This document shows positions 1 through 7,146 of a DNA stretch of 56,441 nucleotides, in pieces (position 1 is the stretch's first letter; each line of letters opens with the position of its first letter). The DNA comes from Aquibacillus sediminis (lineage in GTDB: Bacteria; Bacillota; Bacilli; Bacillales; Amphibacillaceae): positions 1 to 56,441 of the forward strand of contig NZ_SZNM01000025.1 of the NCBI RefSeq assembly GCF_005870085.1, read 5' to 3'. Both the position numbers and the translations under genes were made by a program. The notes beneath the pieces were generated by a model. The model worked only from the letters and a program-made list of their open reading frames with translations. It was not told where the DNA came from and did no database searches.

Positions 1-49
1 CTGTTTCTTGCTTAAACTGCTCACTATATCTTTGCCTATGTTCACCCAT
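1..49 (-). CDS. IS3-like transposase OrfA, N-terminus only (runs off left edge)
   Basis: An ATG at 49 on the minus strand is preceded by an AGGAGG ribosome binding site and opens a frame reading MGEHRQRYSEQFKQET before the window ends. The RYSEQFKQE stretch resembles the N-terminus of the helix-turn-helix OrfA of IS3-family transposases, which usually starts with a short basic segment followed by a Y-S-x-x-F-K pattern. Only 16 residues are visible, so the family call is an inference. No other gene precedes it, and the likely element end lies just upstream at about 127. Confidence 0.55.
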   Translation of the reverse strand, partial: MGEHRQRYSEQFKQET

Positions 50-127
50 GGAAACCCTCCTAGTTATTATCATCATATCCAAATATGACTTTCGTTAACG
101 GGGTATCCACTTTTTATTCTAGCTTCA
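50..127 (-). mobile_element. Probable terminal segment of the IS3-like element
   Basis: Read on the minus strand from 127, the sequence starts TGAAG and then contains AGTGGATACCCC before the transposase start. IS3-family ends commonly start with 5'-TG and carry a GGACAC-like block some 20 nt inside. The repeat array of the neighbouring region begins immediately outside (131). The other end and any target duplication are out of view, so the boundary is inferred. Confidence 0.4.
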
Positions 128-130
128 CTC

Positions 131-290
131 ATTCCGCTATTTGCTATTATTCTAGCTATTTTCCCCTCTTTTGAACCTAATAGCGGAATCACAACCTATC
201 GCATTTACTTTTTGGCTCTTTTTCTTGAAATAGCGGATCCACGGACCGGTTCACCTACGGTTGCGGTTGCACATTCCGTTATTAAGTAAA
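131..290. repeat. Intergenic ATTCCGCTATT array, F-R-R-F
   Basis: Four copies of an ATTCCGYTATT core, in the order forward, reverse, reverse, forward, have their CCG/CGG triplets at 134, 184, 234 and 276 (spacing 50, 50, 42). A GCGG or CCGG block lies next to several cores. The first forward and first reverse copies can pair as a long stem-loop. The array sits downstream of the SDR gene and fills the gap between it and the transposase. The same family recurs at 1300, 15100 and 34320. Confidence 0.7.
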
Positions 291-338
291 ATACAGGCTG
301 TTACGTCATATACTATAGCTCTTGCGACAATCTCAATA

Positions 339-381
339 CAAAAAATTAATCGTGCCTGATCAGCTTATCTGGCACGATTAA
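339..381 (-). terminator. Terminator of the SDR gene
   Basis: An 11-bp inverted repeat (TTAATCGTGCC at 346-356 and its complement at 371-381) is followed on the minus strand by a run of Ts (complement of the A run 339-345). It lies 10 nt past the SDR stop. Confidence 0.85.
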
Positions 382-390
382 TTCTCATAC

Positions 391-1179
391 TTACAACAAT
401 GACTCCGCACCATCAATAAATAATTCCGTTCCTGTGATATGACTTGATGCGTCAGATGCTAAAAAGTGAACCAGGTCAGCTACTTGTTCCGGCTTGCCTG
501 CTTGATGTTCTAATGGTTGGTTACCTTTCGGATAGTTAACCGGTATTTTAATTTTCTTCAATTTCTTTTCTTCCGGAAACGTATTTTCATTTATGTTTGT
601 ATCAATTGCACCTGGACAAATGATATTTACACGAATATTGTATTGCGCCAATTCCAGTGCAGCCATTTTACCAAACGCCATTTGACCAGCTTTACTTGTA
701 CTATATGCGGACATACCAAAGCCAGAAAAGGTCCGATTTCCATTAATAGAGCTTGTTATAATCACACTACCACCATGTTGTTTTAGATGAGGCACAGCAT
801 ATTTGACGGTCAAAAAGGCGCTTTTTAAATTGGTCGTTAATGTTTGATCCCAATCATCTGGGGTTAAGTCTTCAATTGGTGCAACGGTTCCATTAATCCC
901 AGCATTTGCAAACACAATGTCTAACCTGCCCCACCTATCAACAATTTGTTTGACACTCTCTTTCACACGATTAGGATCAGACACATCCGTATCAGTTATA
1001 ATTGCCTCACTTCCTATTTTCTCAATCTCCTTTTTCACTTTCTCTGCATTGTCTTCTTTAAGGTCAACTAACCCTACTTTCACGCCCTCTTTCGCCAAAC
1101 GAATGGCAGAGGCCTCCCCAATCCCCGAGCTAGCACCTGTTACGAGTGCTACTTTTCCCGAAAGTGTTTGCTTGTTCAT
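391..1179 (-). CDS. SDR-family NAD(P)-dependent oxidoreductase
   Basis: Classical short-chain dehydrogenase/reductase of 262 aa, the usual size for the family. The Rossmann cofactor motif TGASSGIG is at residues 14-21, the NAG motif follows at about 92, and the catalytic Ser-Tyr-Lys set appears as Ser143/144, Tyr159 and Lys163 (YSTSK). An acidic residue after the second strand (VDLKED, about 39) favours NAD(H) over NADP(H); this is an inference. The ATG at 1179 was chosen because AGGAGG lies 6 nt upstream; a longer in-frame start at 1197 has no such site. The substrate cannot be read from the sequence. It stands alone, with its own terminator, between two repeat-rich gaps. Confidence 0.88.
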   Translation of the reverse strand: MNKQTLSGKVALVTGASSGIGEASAIRLAKEGVKVGLVDLKEDNAEKVKKEIEKIGSEAIITDTDVSDPNRVKESVKQIVDRWGRLDIVFANAGINGTVAPIEDLTPDDWDQTLTTNLKSAFLTVKYAVPHLKQHGGSVIITSSINGNRTFSGFGMSAYSTSKAGQMAFGKMAALELAQYNIRVNIICPGAIDTNINENTFPEEKKLKKIKIPVNYPKGNQPLEHQAGKPEQVADLVHFLASDASSHITGTELFIDGAESLL

Positions 1180-1534
1180 TTTCACCCTCCTAATCATTCA
1201 TTAGAATTTCCAGAAGTAGCTTGGCTATGTAACCCAAGAGTGTAAATTTTATGATAGAAGGGATTCAGATCTCATGTAGAAAACAGTAAACGGGACATTT
1301 ATTCCGCTATTTTTGGAAAAAGACCTTGATTTGAGCTTCCCCGGACATCTGTTCCGTTATTTTTAAAAAAGGAGTCAAATTCACGCCGTTTTCATAAAAT
1401 AAAGCACTCAATATCCGTTCCCCCCTTGAATAAGCAGTTTTTGTTTTGTTGAAAAAAAGGAACTAAATGTCCACTGAAGTAAAGTAACACGCATATTCTC
1501 CAACCTTCAACAAAACAAACACAGCTTCAACTTT
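1180..1534. repeat. Gap with three degenerate ATTCCGCTATT cores
   Basis: No gene is visible. Forward cores of the ATTCCGYTATT family have their CCG at 1304, 1354 and, degenerate, 1415, so the first two are exactly 50 bp apart. The rest is AT-rich and should include the SDR promoter, for which I see no clear -35/-10 pair. Confidence 0.5.
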
Positions 1535-1566
1535 AAAAAGCTCAGAAATGAATCTGAGCTTTTTTG
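1535..1566. terminator. Bidirectional terminator after mhqO
   Basis: A stem AAAGCTCAGA/TCTGAGCTTT with a 6-nt loop is flanked by As on the left and a T6 run on the right. It lies about 50 nt past the stop of the minus-strand dioxygenase gene and could act on either strand. Confidence 0.75.
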
Positions 1567-1617
1567 ACTTACTTTTATATTGTTCCCACATTGTCAAAAG
1601 ACGTGTCACTTAGTGCA

Positions 1618-2586
1618 TTATTTTGTATCTAACGGTTTTAAATTTGCCTCAATTTCTTCACGTTGATCTTCAAAAAACGGGGGCAGTGCAATACTTTCAC
1701 CTAGGTGCTCCACATGTTCATCCGTTGCAAAGCCCGGTCCATCTGTCGCTAACTCAAAAAGAATCCCATTGGGTTCTCGAAAATATAAAGATTTAAAATA
1801 ATAGCGATCCACCAAGCCAGAGTTTGGCAGCCTGTGTTTGGTAACTCGTTTTTTCCAGTCGGCTAATTCCTCTTCATTGTCCACACGAAATGCAACATGG
1901 TGGACACTTCCTCGTCCAGGACGTTCACGTTGTAGTTCTGGTCGATGTTCCACCTGTACTTCTGCGCCAGAACCGCCCTGCCCAGTTTGGTATACTTGTA
2001 TATCTGGCTGACCTGCTAATGCTGAAGGATAGGTCCCAACATGTCGAAATCCTAATAGTTCTGTGAGTACCTTCACGGTTGGTTCAGGATTTGGTACCGT
2101 TAATTTAGCTGGTCCAAGTCCAAGAATCCCATTTTCTTTCGAGACAGGACTTCGATCCCACGGCGTTCCTGCTGCTACCCCTTGATTGGTTTCATCTGAA
2201 ACGAGAACTAATCGTTGTTCTTCATGGTCTTGAAAGAAAAGGACAGATCGACCAAATTGCTCTGTGATTTCTTCATGTTCCACATCATACTCTTCAAAAC
2301 GACTTTTCCAATACGTTAGAACTTCATCATTGGCGACACGCAGTGAAGTTGCAGAAATACTATTATTTCCTTGATACGTATGTCCAGCCATCGGTATTTC
2401 AAAAAAGGTAAAATCTGTTCCAGGATTACCCACTTCATCCGCGTAAAATAAGTGATACATACTTGTATCATCTTGATTAACAGTTTTTTTGACGAGTCTC
2501 ATCCCAAGGACTTTTGTATAAAAATCATAATTATCCTTCGCATTTGCGGTAATTGCTGATACATGGTGAATCCCTTTCAATTCCAT
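1618..2586 (-). CDS. mhqO: Ring-cleaving dioxygenase of the VOC family, MhqO-like
   Basis: Protein of 322 aa made of two vicinal-oxygen-chelate (glyoxalase fold) modules, each opening with a metal-ligand pattern: GIHHVSAIT near residue 4 and SVHHVAFRV near residue 225. The family includes the B. subtilis MhqO/MhqA-type enzymes, which open hydroquinone or catechol rings and protect against quinones and thiol-reactive electrophiles. The ATG at 2586 is preferred because GAAAGGGA lies about 9 nt upstream, whereas the longer start at 2604 would include that site. Its promoter region carries an MhqR-type palindrome, which agrees with the functional call. It is monocistronic with its own terminator. 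The exact ring substrate is not known. Confidence 0.85.
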   Translation of the reverse strand: MELKGIHHVSAITANAKDNYDFYTKVLGMRLVKKTVNQDDTSMYHLFYADEVGNPGTDFTFFEIPMAGHTYQGNNSISATSLRVANDEVLTYWKSRFEEYDVEHEEITEQFGRSVLFFQDHEEQRLVLVSDETNQGVAAGTPWDRSPVSKENGILGLGPAKLTVPNPEPTVKVLTELLGFRHVGTYPSALAGQPDIQVYQTGQGGSGAEVQVEHRPELQRERPGRGSVHHVAFRVDNEEELADWKKRVTKHRLPNSGLVDRYYFKSLYFREPNGILFELATDGPGFATDEHVEHLGESIALPPFFEDQREEIEANLKPLDTK

Positions 2587-2632
2587 TACGGTCATCCCTT
2601 TCATTTTATTACTTTTAGTTTAACTAGAACAC

Positions 2633-2650
2633 TATCTCAAATTCAAGATA
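2633..2650. promoter_or_regulatory. MhqR-like operator upstream of mhqO
   Basis: TATCTCAAATTCAAGATA is a near-perfect inverted repeat 47 nt before the mhqO start. From memory the B. subtilis MhqR consensus is tATCTcgaAtTCgAGATa, which this matches at nearly every conserved position. A MarR-type repressor would therefore block mhqO until quinones are present. No mhqR gene is in the window. Confidence 0.7.
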
Positions 2651-2712
2651 TCCATTTTAAATGTTGACTTATTTATTATAGTGTGGAAAAATTAGTTTAT
2701 AATTACATAGTT

Positions 2713-2816
2713 TCTACTAGGGGTGCCTATAATGCATAGGCTGAGAGAAGAACGCGATAAAGTTCTTTAACTCTTAAGGACCTGATCTAGTTTATACTAG
2801 CGGAGGGAAGTAGCTG
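2713..2816 (+). ncRNA. TPP riboswitch (THI element)
   Basis: The conserved THI-box blocks are present in order: CTAGGGGTGC (2717), GGCTGAGA (about 2739), ACCTGATCTAG (about 2781) and GCGGAGGGAAG (about 2801). A TATAAT at 2698-2703 is a plausible -10 element for this transcript, although no good -35 is seen. The riboswitch precedes a terminator and thiW, so binding of thiamine pyrophosphate should stop transcription before thiW. Confidence 0.95.
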
Positions 2817-2831
2817 TTTAAAGATGGTATA

Positions 2832-2872
2832 TGCCAGGTCCTTATTGTTTAAGGGTCTGGCATTTTTATTTT
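2832..2872 (+). terminator. TPP-controlled terminator before thiW
   Basis: TGCCAGGTCCTT pairs with AAGGGTCTGGCA across a 7-nt loop and is followed by a T-rich tract (TTTTTATTTTT). It lies between the riboswitch core and the thiW ribosome binding site, as expected for transcriptional attenuation. Confidence 0.88.
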
Positions 2873-2892
2873 TAATTAAAGGGGAGAGAACA

Positions 2893-3390
2893 ATGAAAAA
2901 TACTCGATTATTAACTACCATGGCTGTATTTGTTGCCATTGGTGTGATTGGATCATCATTTCTTTGGTTTCCAACTGGAATTGCCAAAGCGTATCCTGTT
3001 CAACATGCAGTCAATGTAATGGCCGCTGTTACGTTAGGACCTGTACCAGCAGTTGTCATTGCCTTCATGATTGGTTTAATACGTAATTTATTAGGGCTTG
3101 GTACATTACTAGCATTTCCAGGTGGTATGGTTGGCGCACTACTAGCTGGTTATCTCTATCATTGGACCAAGAAAAAGTATCTAGCAGCAACCGGTGAAAT
3201 GATCGGAACTGGAATTATAGGCTCGTTATTATCAGTTCCCTTTGCGAATATATTGATGGGGCAATCTGTAGGAGCAATAGCATTCATACCAGGTTTTGTC
3301 GTTAGCAGTTGTACTGGTGCATTGATTGGCTTATTTGTATTATCGCGGGTGAAGCAGCAGAATTTGATACCGAAACAATTACAATCCTAA
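2893..3390 (+). CDS. thiW: ThiW, S component of a thiamine-precursor ECF transporter
   Basis: Membrane protein of 165 aa with five to six hydrophobic segments, the normal size for an energy-coupling-factor substrate-binding subunit. The N-terminal segment (GVIGSSFLWFP) and the PVQHAVNVMAAVTLGP and FPGGMVGALLAG blocks are typical of ThiW, thought to take up the hydroxyethylthiazole part of thiamine. It needs a shared EcfA/EcfT module, which is not here. The start at 2893 follows GGGGAGAGAAC and lies beyond the terminator; an earlier in-frame start at 2824 would sit inside the riboswitch expression platform and is rejected. It is controlled by the TPP riboswitch and stands alone. Confidence 0.92.
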   Translation: MKNTRLLTTMAVFVAIGVIGSSFLWFPTGIAKAYPVQHAVNVMAAVTLGPVPAVVIAFMIGLIRNLLGLGTLLAFPGGMVGALLAGYLYHWTKKKYLAATGEMIGTGIIGSLLSVPFANILMGQSVGAIAFIPGFVVSSCTGALIGLFVLSRVKQQNLIPKQLQS

Positions 3391-3480
3391 AATTTATAAT
3401 TTGGTTCCTTATTCCGTATTTTAGAGAACTCGAACCTCTTAAAAAGAATCATGCTTCCTAAATACAATTTTCAACAGTAA

Positions 3481-3517
3481 AAACGCTGCTTTCCTCATTA
3501 GGATAGCAGCGTTCCTA
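3481..3517. terminator. Terminator between convergent thiW and ferredoxin genes
   Basis: AACGCTGCT and AGCAGCGTT pair across about 13 nt; on the minus strand the stem is followed by TTTTTA, placing it directly after the ferredoxin stop. It probably also ends the convergent thiW transcript. Confidence 0.8.
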
Positions 3518-3520
3518 ATC

Positions 3521-3760
3521 CTATTTATTCCCAAAAAACGCCTCAGCTTTTTCTAAATAAACTTCTTGATCAGGCAGTAAATCGTACTCTTCTTCAATAG
3601 CATCAACAGGGCAGACTGCCTTACATGCGCCACAGTCAATACAAATATCTGGATCTATATAAAATTGATCTTTTCCTTCCTCGATACAATCTACAGGACA
3701 AACGGTAACACATTCGCCCGCTTTCTCTGTTGAACATGGTGCCGTGATGACAAACGCCAT
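3521..3760 (-). CDS. 7Fe-type bacterial ferredoxin
   Basis: Small acidic protein of 79 aa. The cysteines fall at 9, 17, 21 and 25 and then 40, 43, 46 and 50, that is C-x7-C-x3-CP followed by C-x2-C-x2-C-x3-CP. This spacing is that of seven-iron ferredoxins with one [3Fe-4S] and one [4Fe-4S] cluster, not the plain 2[4Fe-4S] type. It is a soluble electron carrier; the redox partner is not indicated by its neighbours. GGGGGGAAC precedes the ATG closely. It is a single-gene unit with its own terminator. Confidence 0.9.
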   Translation of the reverse strand: MAFVITAPCSTEKAGECVTVCPVDCIEEGKDQFYIDPDICIDCGACKAVCPVDAIEEEYDLLPDQEVYLEKAEAFFGNK

Positions 3761-3977
3761 TTATGTTCCCCCCTTATTTAATTACCTATATTTATTTAAT
3801 AACAGGATGGCGACTCGTTGCAAGAAATGCGCTTTTAATTAACCGGTTATTAAAGACCTCTTTAAAAGGGATTGCTTTGACGTAAAAAGTATAGTATTCC
3901 GACGTAAGTTTTACGAGAGGTGACCTTCTTTCAATCTGAATAGGGTGCAAAGATAGGTCAGCAAAATTGGGTGGGAG
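3761..3977. other. Gap without a recognisable gene
   Basis: AT-rich sequence upstream of the ferredoxin gene, so it should hold that promoter. A frame of 120 codons crosses it on the minus strand (3792-4154) but it runs through the direct repeats below, lacks a convincing ribosome binding site and has no recognisable domain. Confidence 0.4.
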
Positions 3978-4109
3978 TTTGAATCTGTCGATATAGAGCC
4001 TGTCATGACACTTTCTGCTAAAACTTGAGACCTTGACTGTCGAGAGAAGGCCCGTCACGACACTTTCTGCTAAAATCTGTGACTTTAACTGTCGAGAGAG
4101 AGCTAAAAA
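3978..4109. repeat. Direct repeats of 52 bp, about 2.4 copies
   Basis: Two copies start at 4002 and 4054 (GTCATGACACTTTCTGCTAA and GTCACGACACTTTCTGCTAA), exactly 52 bp apart, and a partial copy precedes them from about 3978 (CTGTCGATATAGAGCC). Each full unit holds an inverted CGACA/TGTCG or GACA/TGTC pair. The function is unknown. The period is shared with the repeats at 32530 and 52079 although the sequences are unrelated. Confidence 0.75.
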
Positions 4110-4152
4110 GTACAACAACCACCCCACCCATACACAAAAATCAGAGCATAAC

Positions 4153-4182
4153 AAAACTGGACAACCTAAGCTGTCCAGTTTA
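4153..4182 (-). terminator. Terminator of the aldo/keto reductase gene
   Basis: AAACTGGACA pairs with TGTCCAGTTT across 8 nt, followed on the minus strand by TTTTG. It starts 5 nt past the stop codon. Confidence 0.82.
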
Positions 4183-4186
4183 TCTA

Positions 4187-5026
4187 TTATACTCGATTCA
4201 TTTCATCTGGGTCTGGCCCAACACGTTCTTCTTTATTTAATTCATTTATTGCCTTCATATCTTCTTCAGATAATTCAAAGTCAAACACGTCTGCATTCGC
4301 AACAATTCGTTGCTCTTTAACCGATTTCGGAATAGTAACTACTTCACTTTGTAAGTCCCAGCGAATAATTACTTGTGCTGTACTTTTGCCGTGTTTTTCA
4401 GCAATCTTCGTTAAAGTTGGGTCATCAAGTAATTGCCCTTGTTTTAATGGAGACCATGCTTCCAATTGAATCCCATGCTTTTTGCAGTATTCATGCAGTT
4501 CTACCTGTGCTAAATGCGGATGGAATTCCACTTGGTTTACCATCGGCTTTACTTCAGCATCTTGAATCAAATCTTCTAAGTGATGCTCTTTAAAATTACT
4601 TACCCCAATCGCACGAATTTTACCGTCTTTATATAATTTTTCCATTGCCTTCCAGGTCTCTTTGTATTTTGCTTGTTCTGGTACAGGCCAGTGGATTAAG
4701 TATAAATCCAAATACTCAAGTCCAAGTTTGTCTAGGCTTGTTTCAAATGCCTGTAAGGTTGATTCATACCCTTGATCTGCATTCCAGACCTTGGACGTTA
4801 TAAACAATTCTTCACGAGGTACCCCGGATTCTTTAATTGCTTGCCCAACGCCTTTTTCATTTTTATAAACAGCAGCAGTATCAATACTTTTATACCCATG
4901 TTTTAATGCAGATTTTACTGAATGAATCACTTCGTCTCCATCTTCCACTAAAAAAACACCTAAACCTAACCAGGGCATTTTCACCCCGTTATGTAATGTT
5001 GTTGTGTCCTGTAATTGCGTTGGCAT
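4187..5026 (-). CDS. Aldo/keto reductase, YvgN/YtbE-like glyoxal reductase
   Basis: NADPH-dependent reductase of 279 aa with a TIM-barrel fold. The catalytic tetrad can be placed at Asp49, Tyr54, Lys79 and His112 (LYLIHWP), and the cofactor-site motif IPKSVKEQRI lies near residue 236. The close fit to the AKR5 group (B. subtilis YvgN, YtbE) suggests reduction of methylglyoxal and similar aldehydes, which is an inference. AGGAGG precedes the ATG at 5026. It lies downstream of the BCCT gene but is separated from it by a terminator, so it is probably transcribed alone. Confidence 0.9.
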   Translation of the reverse strand: MPTQLQDTTTLHNGVKMPWLGLGVFLVEDGDEVIHSVKSALKHGYKSIDTAAVYKNEKGVGQAIKESGVPREELFITSKVWNADQGYESTLQAFETSLDKLGLEYLDLYLIHWPVPEQAKYKETWKAMEKLYKDGKIRAIGVSNFKEHHLEDLIQDAEVKPMVNQVEFHPHLAQVELHEYCKKHGIQLEAWSPLKQGQLLDDPTLTKIAEKHGKSTAQVIIRWDLQSEVVTIPKSVKEQRIVANADVFDFELSEEDMKAINELNKEERVGPDPDEMNRV

Positions 5027-5126
5027 AACTATTCCTCCTTCTGTTCATACATTCTTTATTCTCCCACAGGATTAGAAAAAAATGAATTAATTTGCACGTT
5101 ATGTTTACCACAACCCATTTTTCACA

Positions 5127-5162
5127 TAAAAAAAGGAGGCCACCCTACTTAGGATTGACCTC
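5127..5162 (-). terminator. Terminator of the BCCT gene
   Basis: On the minus strand GAGGTC and GGCCTC pair, with an inner CCT/AGG pair, and are followed by seven Ts. It lies 17 nt past the BCCT stop. Confidence 0.8.
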
Positions 5163-5178
5163 AAAATAAAATATAATA

Positions 5179-6741
5179 TTATTTGGATTTTGCATTTTTA
5201 GGTTTGGTAACAATTCCTTGTTCCACACCTAGTTTTTGCGCGACCCGCACTGCCCCCCATAAAGTTGGCAGCATAATGATCGAAACGGGTACGGCTGTGA
5301 CAACGATCGAATTTTGAATAGCTGAAATACTATTTTCTCCAATTGCCAGTAACATCGCAGACATTGCACCAAAAATAATCACCCAAAAAACTCGGATCCA
5401 TCGTTTTGGTTTATCATCACCAGTCAACGTTACCGCAACCGTGTAGGAAATGGAGTCCACTGTTGTCGTAACAAAGACTAATGTCACAATTAAAAAGCCG
5501 ATTGCTAAAAATATACCTAATGGAAGTTGCCCCATAATCGACATAACCGCCGCAGGCATACCACCTTCAGCAAAAGGTTCTGAGATAGAGCCAGGTTTGT
5601 CTAACTCGATCTTTATCCCAGTACCACCGACAACAGTGAACCAGAAATTCGTTACTAATGGAGCAACAATCGATACCGCGATAATTAGTTCACGGATTGT
5701 TCTTCCACGAGAAATTCTTGCAATAAAAATTGCCATCATTGGGGCGTATCCAAGGAACCAGCCCCAGAAGAATACGGTCCACCAACCAAGCCATCCTTTA
5801 TCACCTTGATATAAAGCCATTGTCAGCATGTGTTGAAAATGGAAACCCTCTGCTGACACAAATTTATTAAGAATAAACATCGTTGGACCTAAAACTAAAA
5901 TAGCTGCTGCTAAAAATACAGTTAATCCAACATTCATTCGACTCAAGAACTGAATGCCTCGATCGACTCCAGTTGCAACAGAGATTGCTGCAATTACAAC
6001 TAGACCAATGACAATAATAATATTGGTTGTTAATGTATTGGGGATACCAAATACCCAGTTCAAACCATATCCTAGTTGTAAACCTAGAAAACCAATTGGC
6101 CCCATTGTACCAGCAGCAACTGCTACAATAGAGATAACATCGGCAGCAGCACCTGTAATACTCGATTTACGGAAAATCCTTTTGCCAAAAACTGGATAAA
6201 GAAACGCTCTTGGCTTCATTGGATATCCTTTATGATAATGACCATACATAAGAACAATCGTTGCCAATGTCCCTAAAATTGCCCAAGCTAGAAAGCCCCA
6301 ATGCAAGAAGCTTTGAGCTAGTGCCGGTTCAATACCAGCTTCGGTTAAAGATTGATCTTCAAATAATGGTGGTGTTTCAAGAAAGTGACTTAATGGCTCC
6401 GATGCAGCCCAGAATACCCCACCTGCTGCAAGCAACGTACAAAGGATCATCGCGACCCAACGATAATAACCATTTTCTGGTTGCGACTTTCCACCTAAAC
6501 GAATTTTTCCATATTTACTGAAGGCTAATATTAATCCAATTACAAAATTCGCTAGAAGTAATACTTCCCAGTAAGATCCAAAATAGGTGGCACTAAAGTC
6601 AAATGACGTGTTAATCCACGACTCCACCATTTCTAAGTCAAACATCGCTATAATAACAAATAGGATTAATAATCCTCCACTAATAATAAAAACGGGCTTA
6701 TCTAATTCTTTCTTTGACGTAATACTTTCTTTTTGATGCAC
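5179..6741 (-). CDS. BCCT-family osmolyte transporter
   Basis: Membrane protein of 520 aa with twelve predicted helices, the normal length of the betaine/choline/carnitine family. The family signature GWWTVFFWGWFLGYAPMM, which carries the substrate-binding tryptophans of helix 8, is near residue 330, and a glycine-rich helix (VAAGTMGPIGF) is near residue 215. It imports a quaternary ammonium compound such as glycine betaine with sodium ions; the exact substrate is not readable. I chose the GTG at 6741 because AGGAGG lies 6 nt upstream; a longer frame to 6768 would place that site inside the gene. Transcription probably starts at about 7054 from a consensus promoter, leaving a leader of about 310 nt. 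Confidence 0.92.
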   Translation of the reverse strand: MHQKESITSKKELDKPVFIISGGLLILFVIIAMFDLEMVESWINTSFDFSATYFGSYWEVLLLANFVIGLILAFSKYGKIRLGGKSQPENGYYRWVAMILCTLLAAGGVFWAASEPLSHFLETPPLFEDQSLTEAGIEPALAQSFLHWGFLAWAILGTLATIVLMYGHYHKGYPMKPRAFLYPVFGKRIFRKSSITGAAADVISIVAVAAGTMGPIGFLGLQLGYGLNWVFGIPNTLTTNIIIVIGLVVIAAISVATGVDRGIQFLSRMNVGLTVFLAAAILVLGPTMFILNKFVSAEGFHFQHMLTMALYQGDKGWLGWWTVFFWGWFLGYAPMMAIFIARISRGRTIRELIIAVSIVAPLVTNFWFTVVGGTGIKIELDKPGSISEPFAEGGMPAAVMSIMGQLPLGIFLAIGFLIVTLVFVTTTVDSISYTVAVTLTGDDKPKRWIRVFWVIIFGAMSAMLLAIGENSISAIQNSIVVTAVPVSIIMLPTLWGAVRVAQKLGVEQGIVTKPKNAKSK

Positions 6742-7054
6742 TCTTTTCCTCCTAATTTTTAGAAGCAAGTACCCACAATAACTTCCCTTCTCTCTCTATA
6801 TCTGTCATTGCAGACCGTTGGATGGGAATTTTTTTAAAATATGTTGGTTGGCCGTTGACGCCACCTTTTCATTTATACTATCAGTTTGCACCAACTGCTT
6901 AGTATAAATACAACACTATAGACATTTTATAGTATTCGTCTAAATTAGCTTCATAACCATCAGCTTGCTTTATTTTTGTACTACATATTTACTTTGTCAT
7001 ATTACTTAAAAAAGCTGAAGGCTAAATCACTCCCAACTATTGTTTATAACATAG
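6742..7054 (-). other. Long 5' leader of the BCCT gene
   Basis: About 310 nt separate the inferred transcription start from the GTG start. The leader holds modest inverted repeats (TATACTA/TAGTATA at about 6875-6906; GGTTGGC/GCCACC near 6846-6864) but no riboswitch class I can recognise. No convincing small ORF is present. Confidence 0.4.
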
Positions 7055-7060
7055 CCATTA

Positions 7061-7089
7061 ATTATATAGACATTTCACTAAATTGTCAA
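7061..7089 (-). promoter_or_regulatory. Consensus sigma-A promoter for the BCCT gene
   Basis: On the minus strand TTGACA (7084-7089) and TATAAT (7061-7066) are separated by exactly 17 bp. Both hexamers are perfect. It points to the BCCT gene and sits just past the helD terminator. Confidence 0.85.
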
Positions 7090-7111
7090 TTATTTGGATT
7101 TATACAAGAAT

Positions 7112-7146
7112 AGGAAAAGGTCAATAGCATTAGCTTATTGACCTTT
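7112..7146 (-). terminator. Terminator overlapping the helD stop
   Basis: AAAGGTCAATA and TATTGACCTTT pair across about 9 nt; on the minus strand TTTTCC follows. The upstream arm contains the end of the helD reading frame. Confidence 0.7.

Noticed and set aside
3792-4154. 120-codon minus-strand frame between the ferredoxin and reductase genes
   Set aside because: It crosses the 52-bp direct repeats and the reductase terminator, and has no ribosome binding site or recognisable domain.
4153-4182. Hairpin considered as an attenuator of a downstream gene
   Set aside because: It lies right after the reductase stop and no same-strand gene follows within reach, so a simple terminator explains it.
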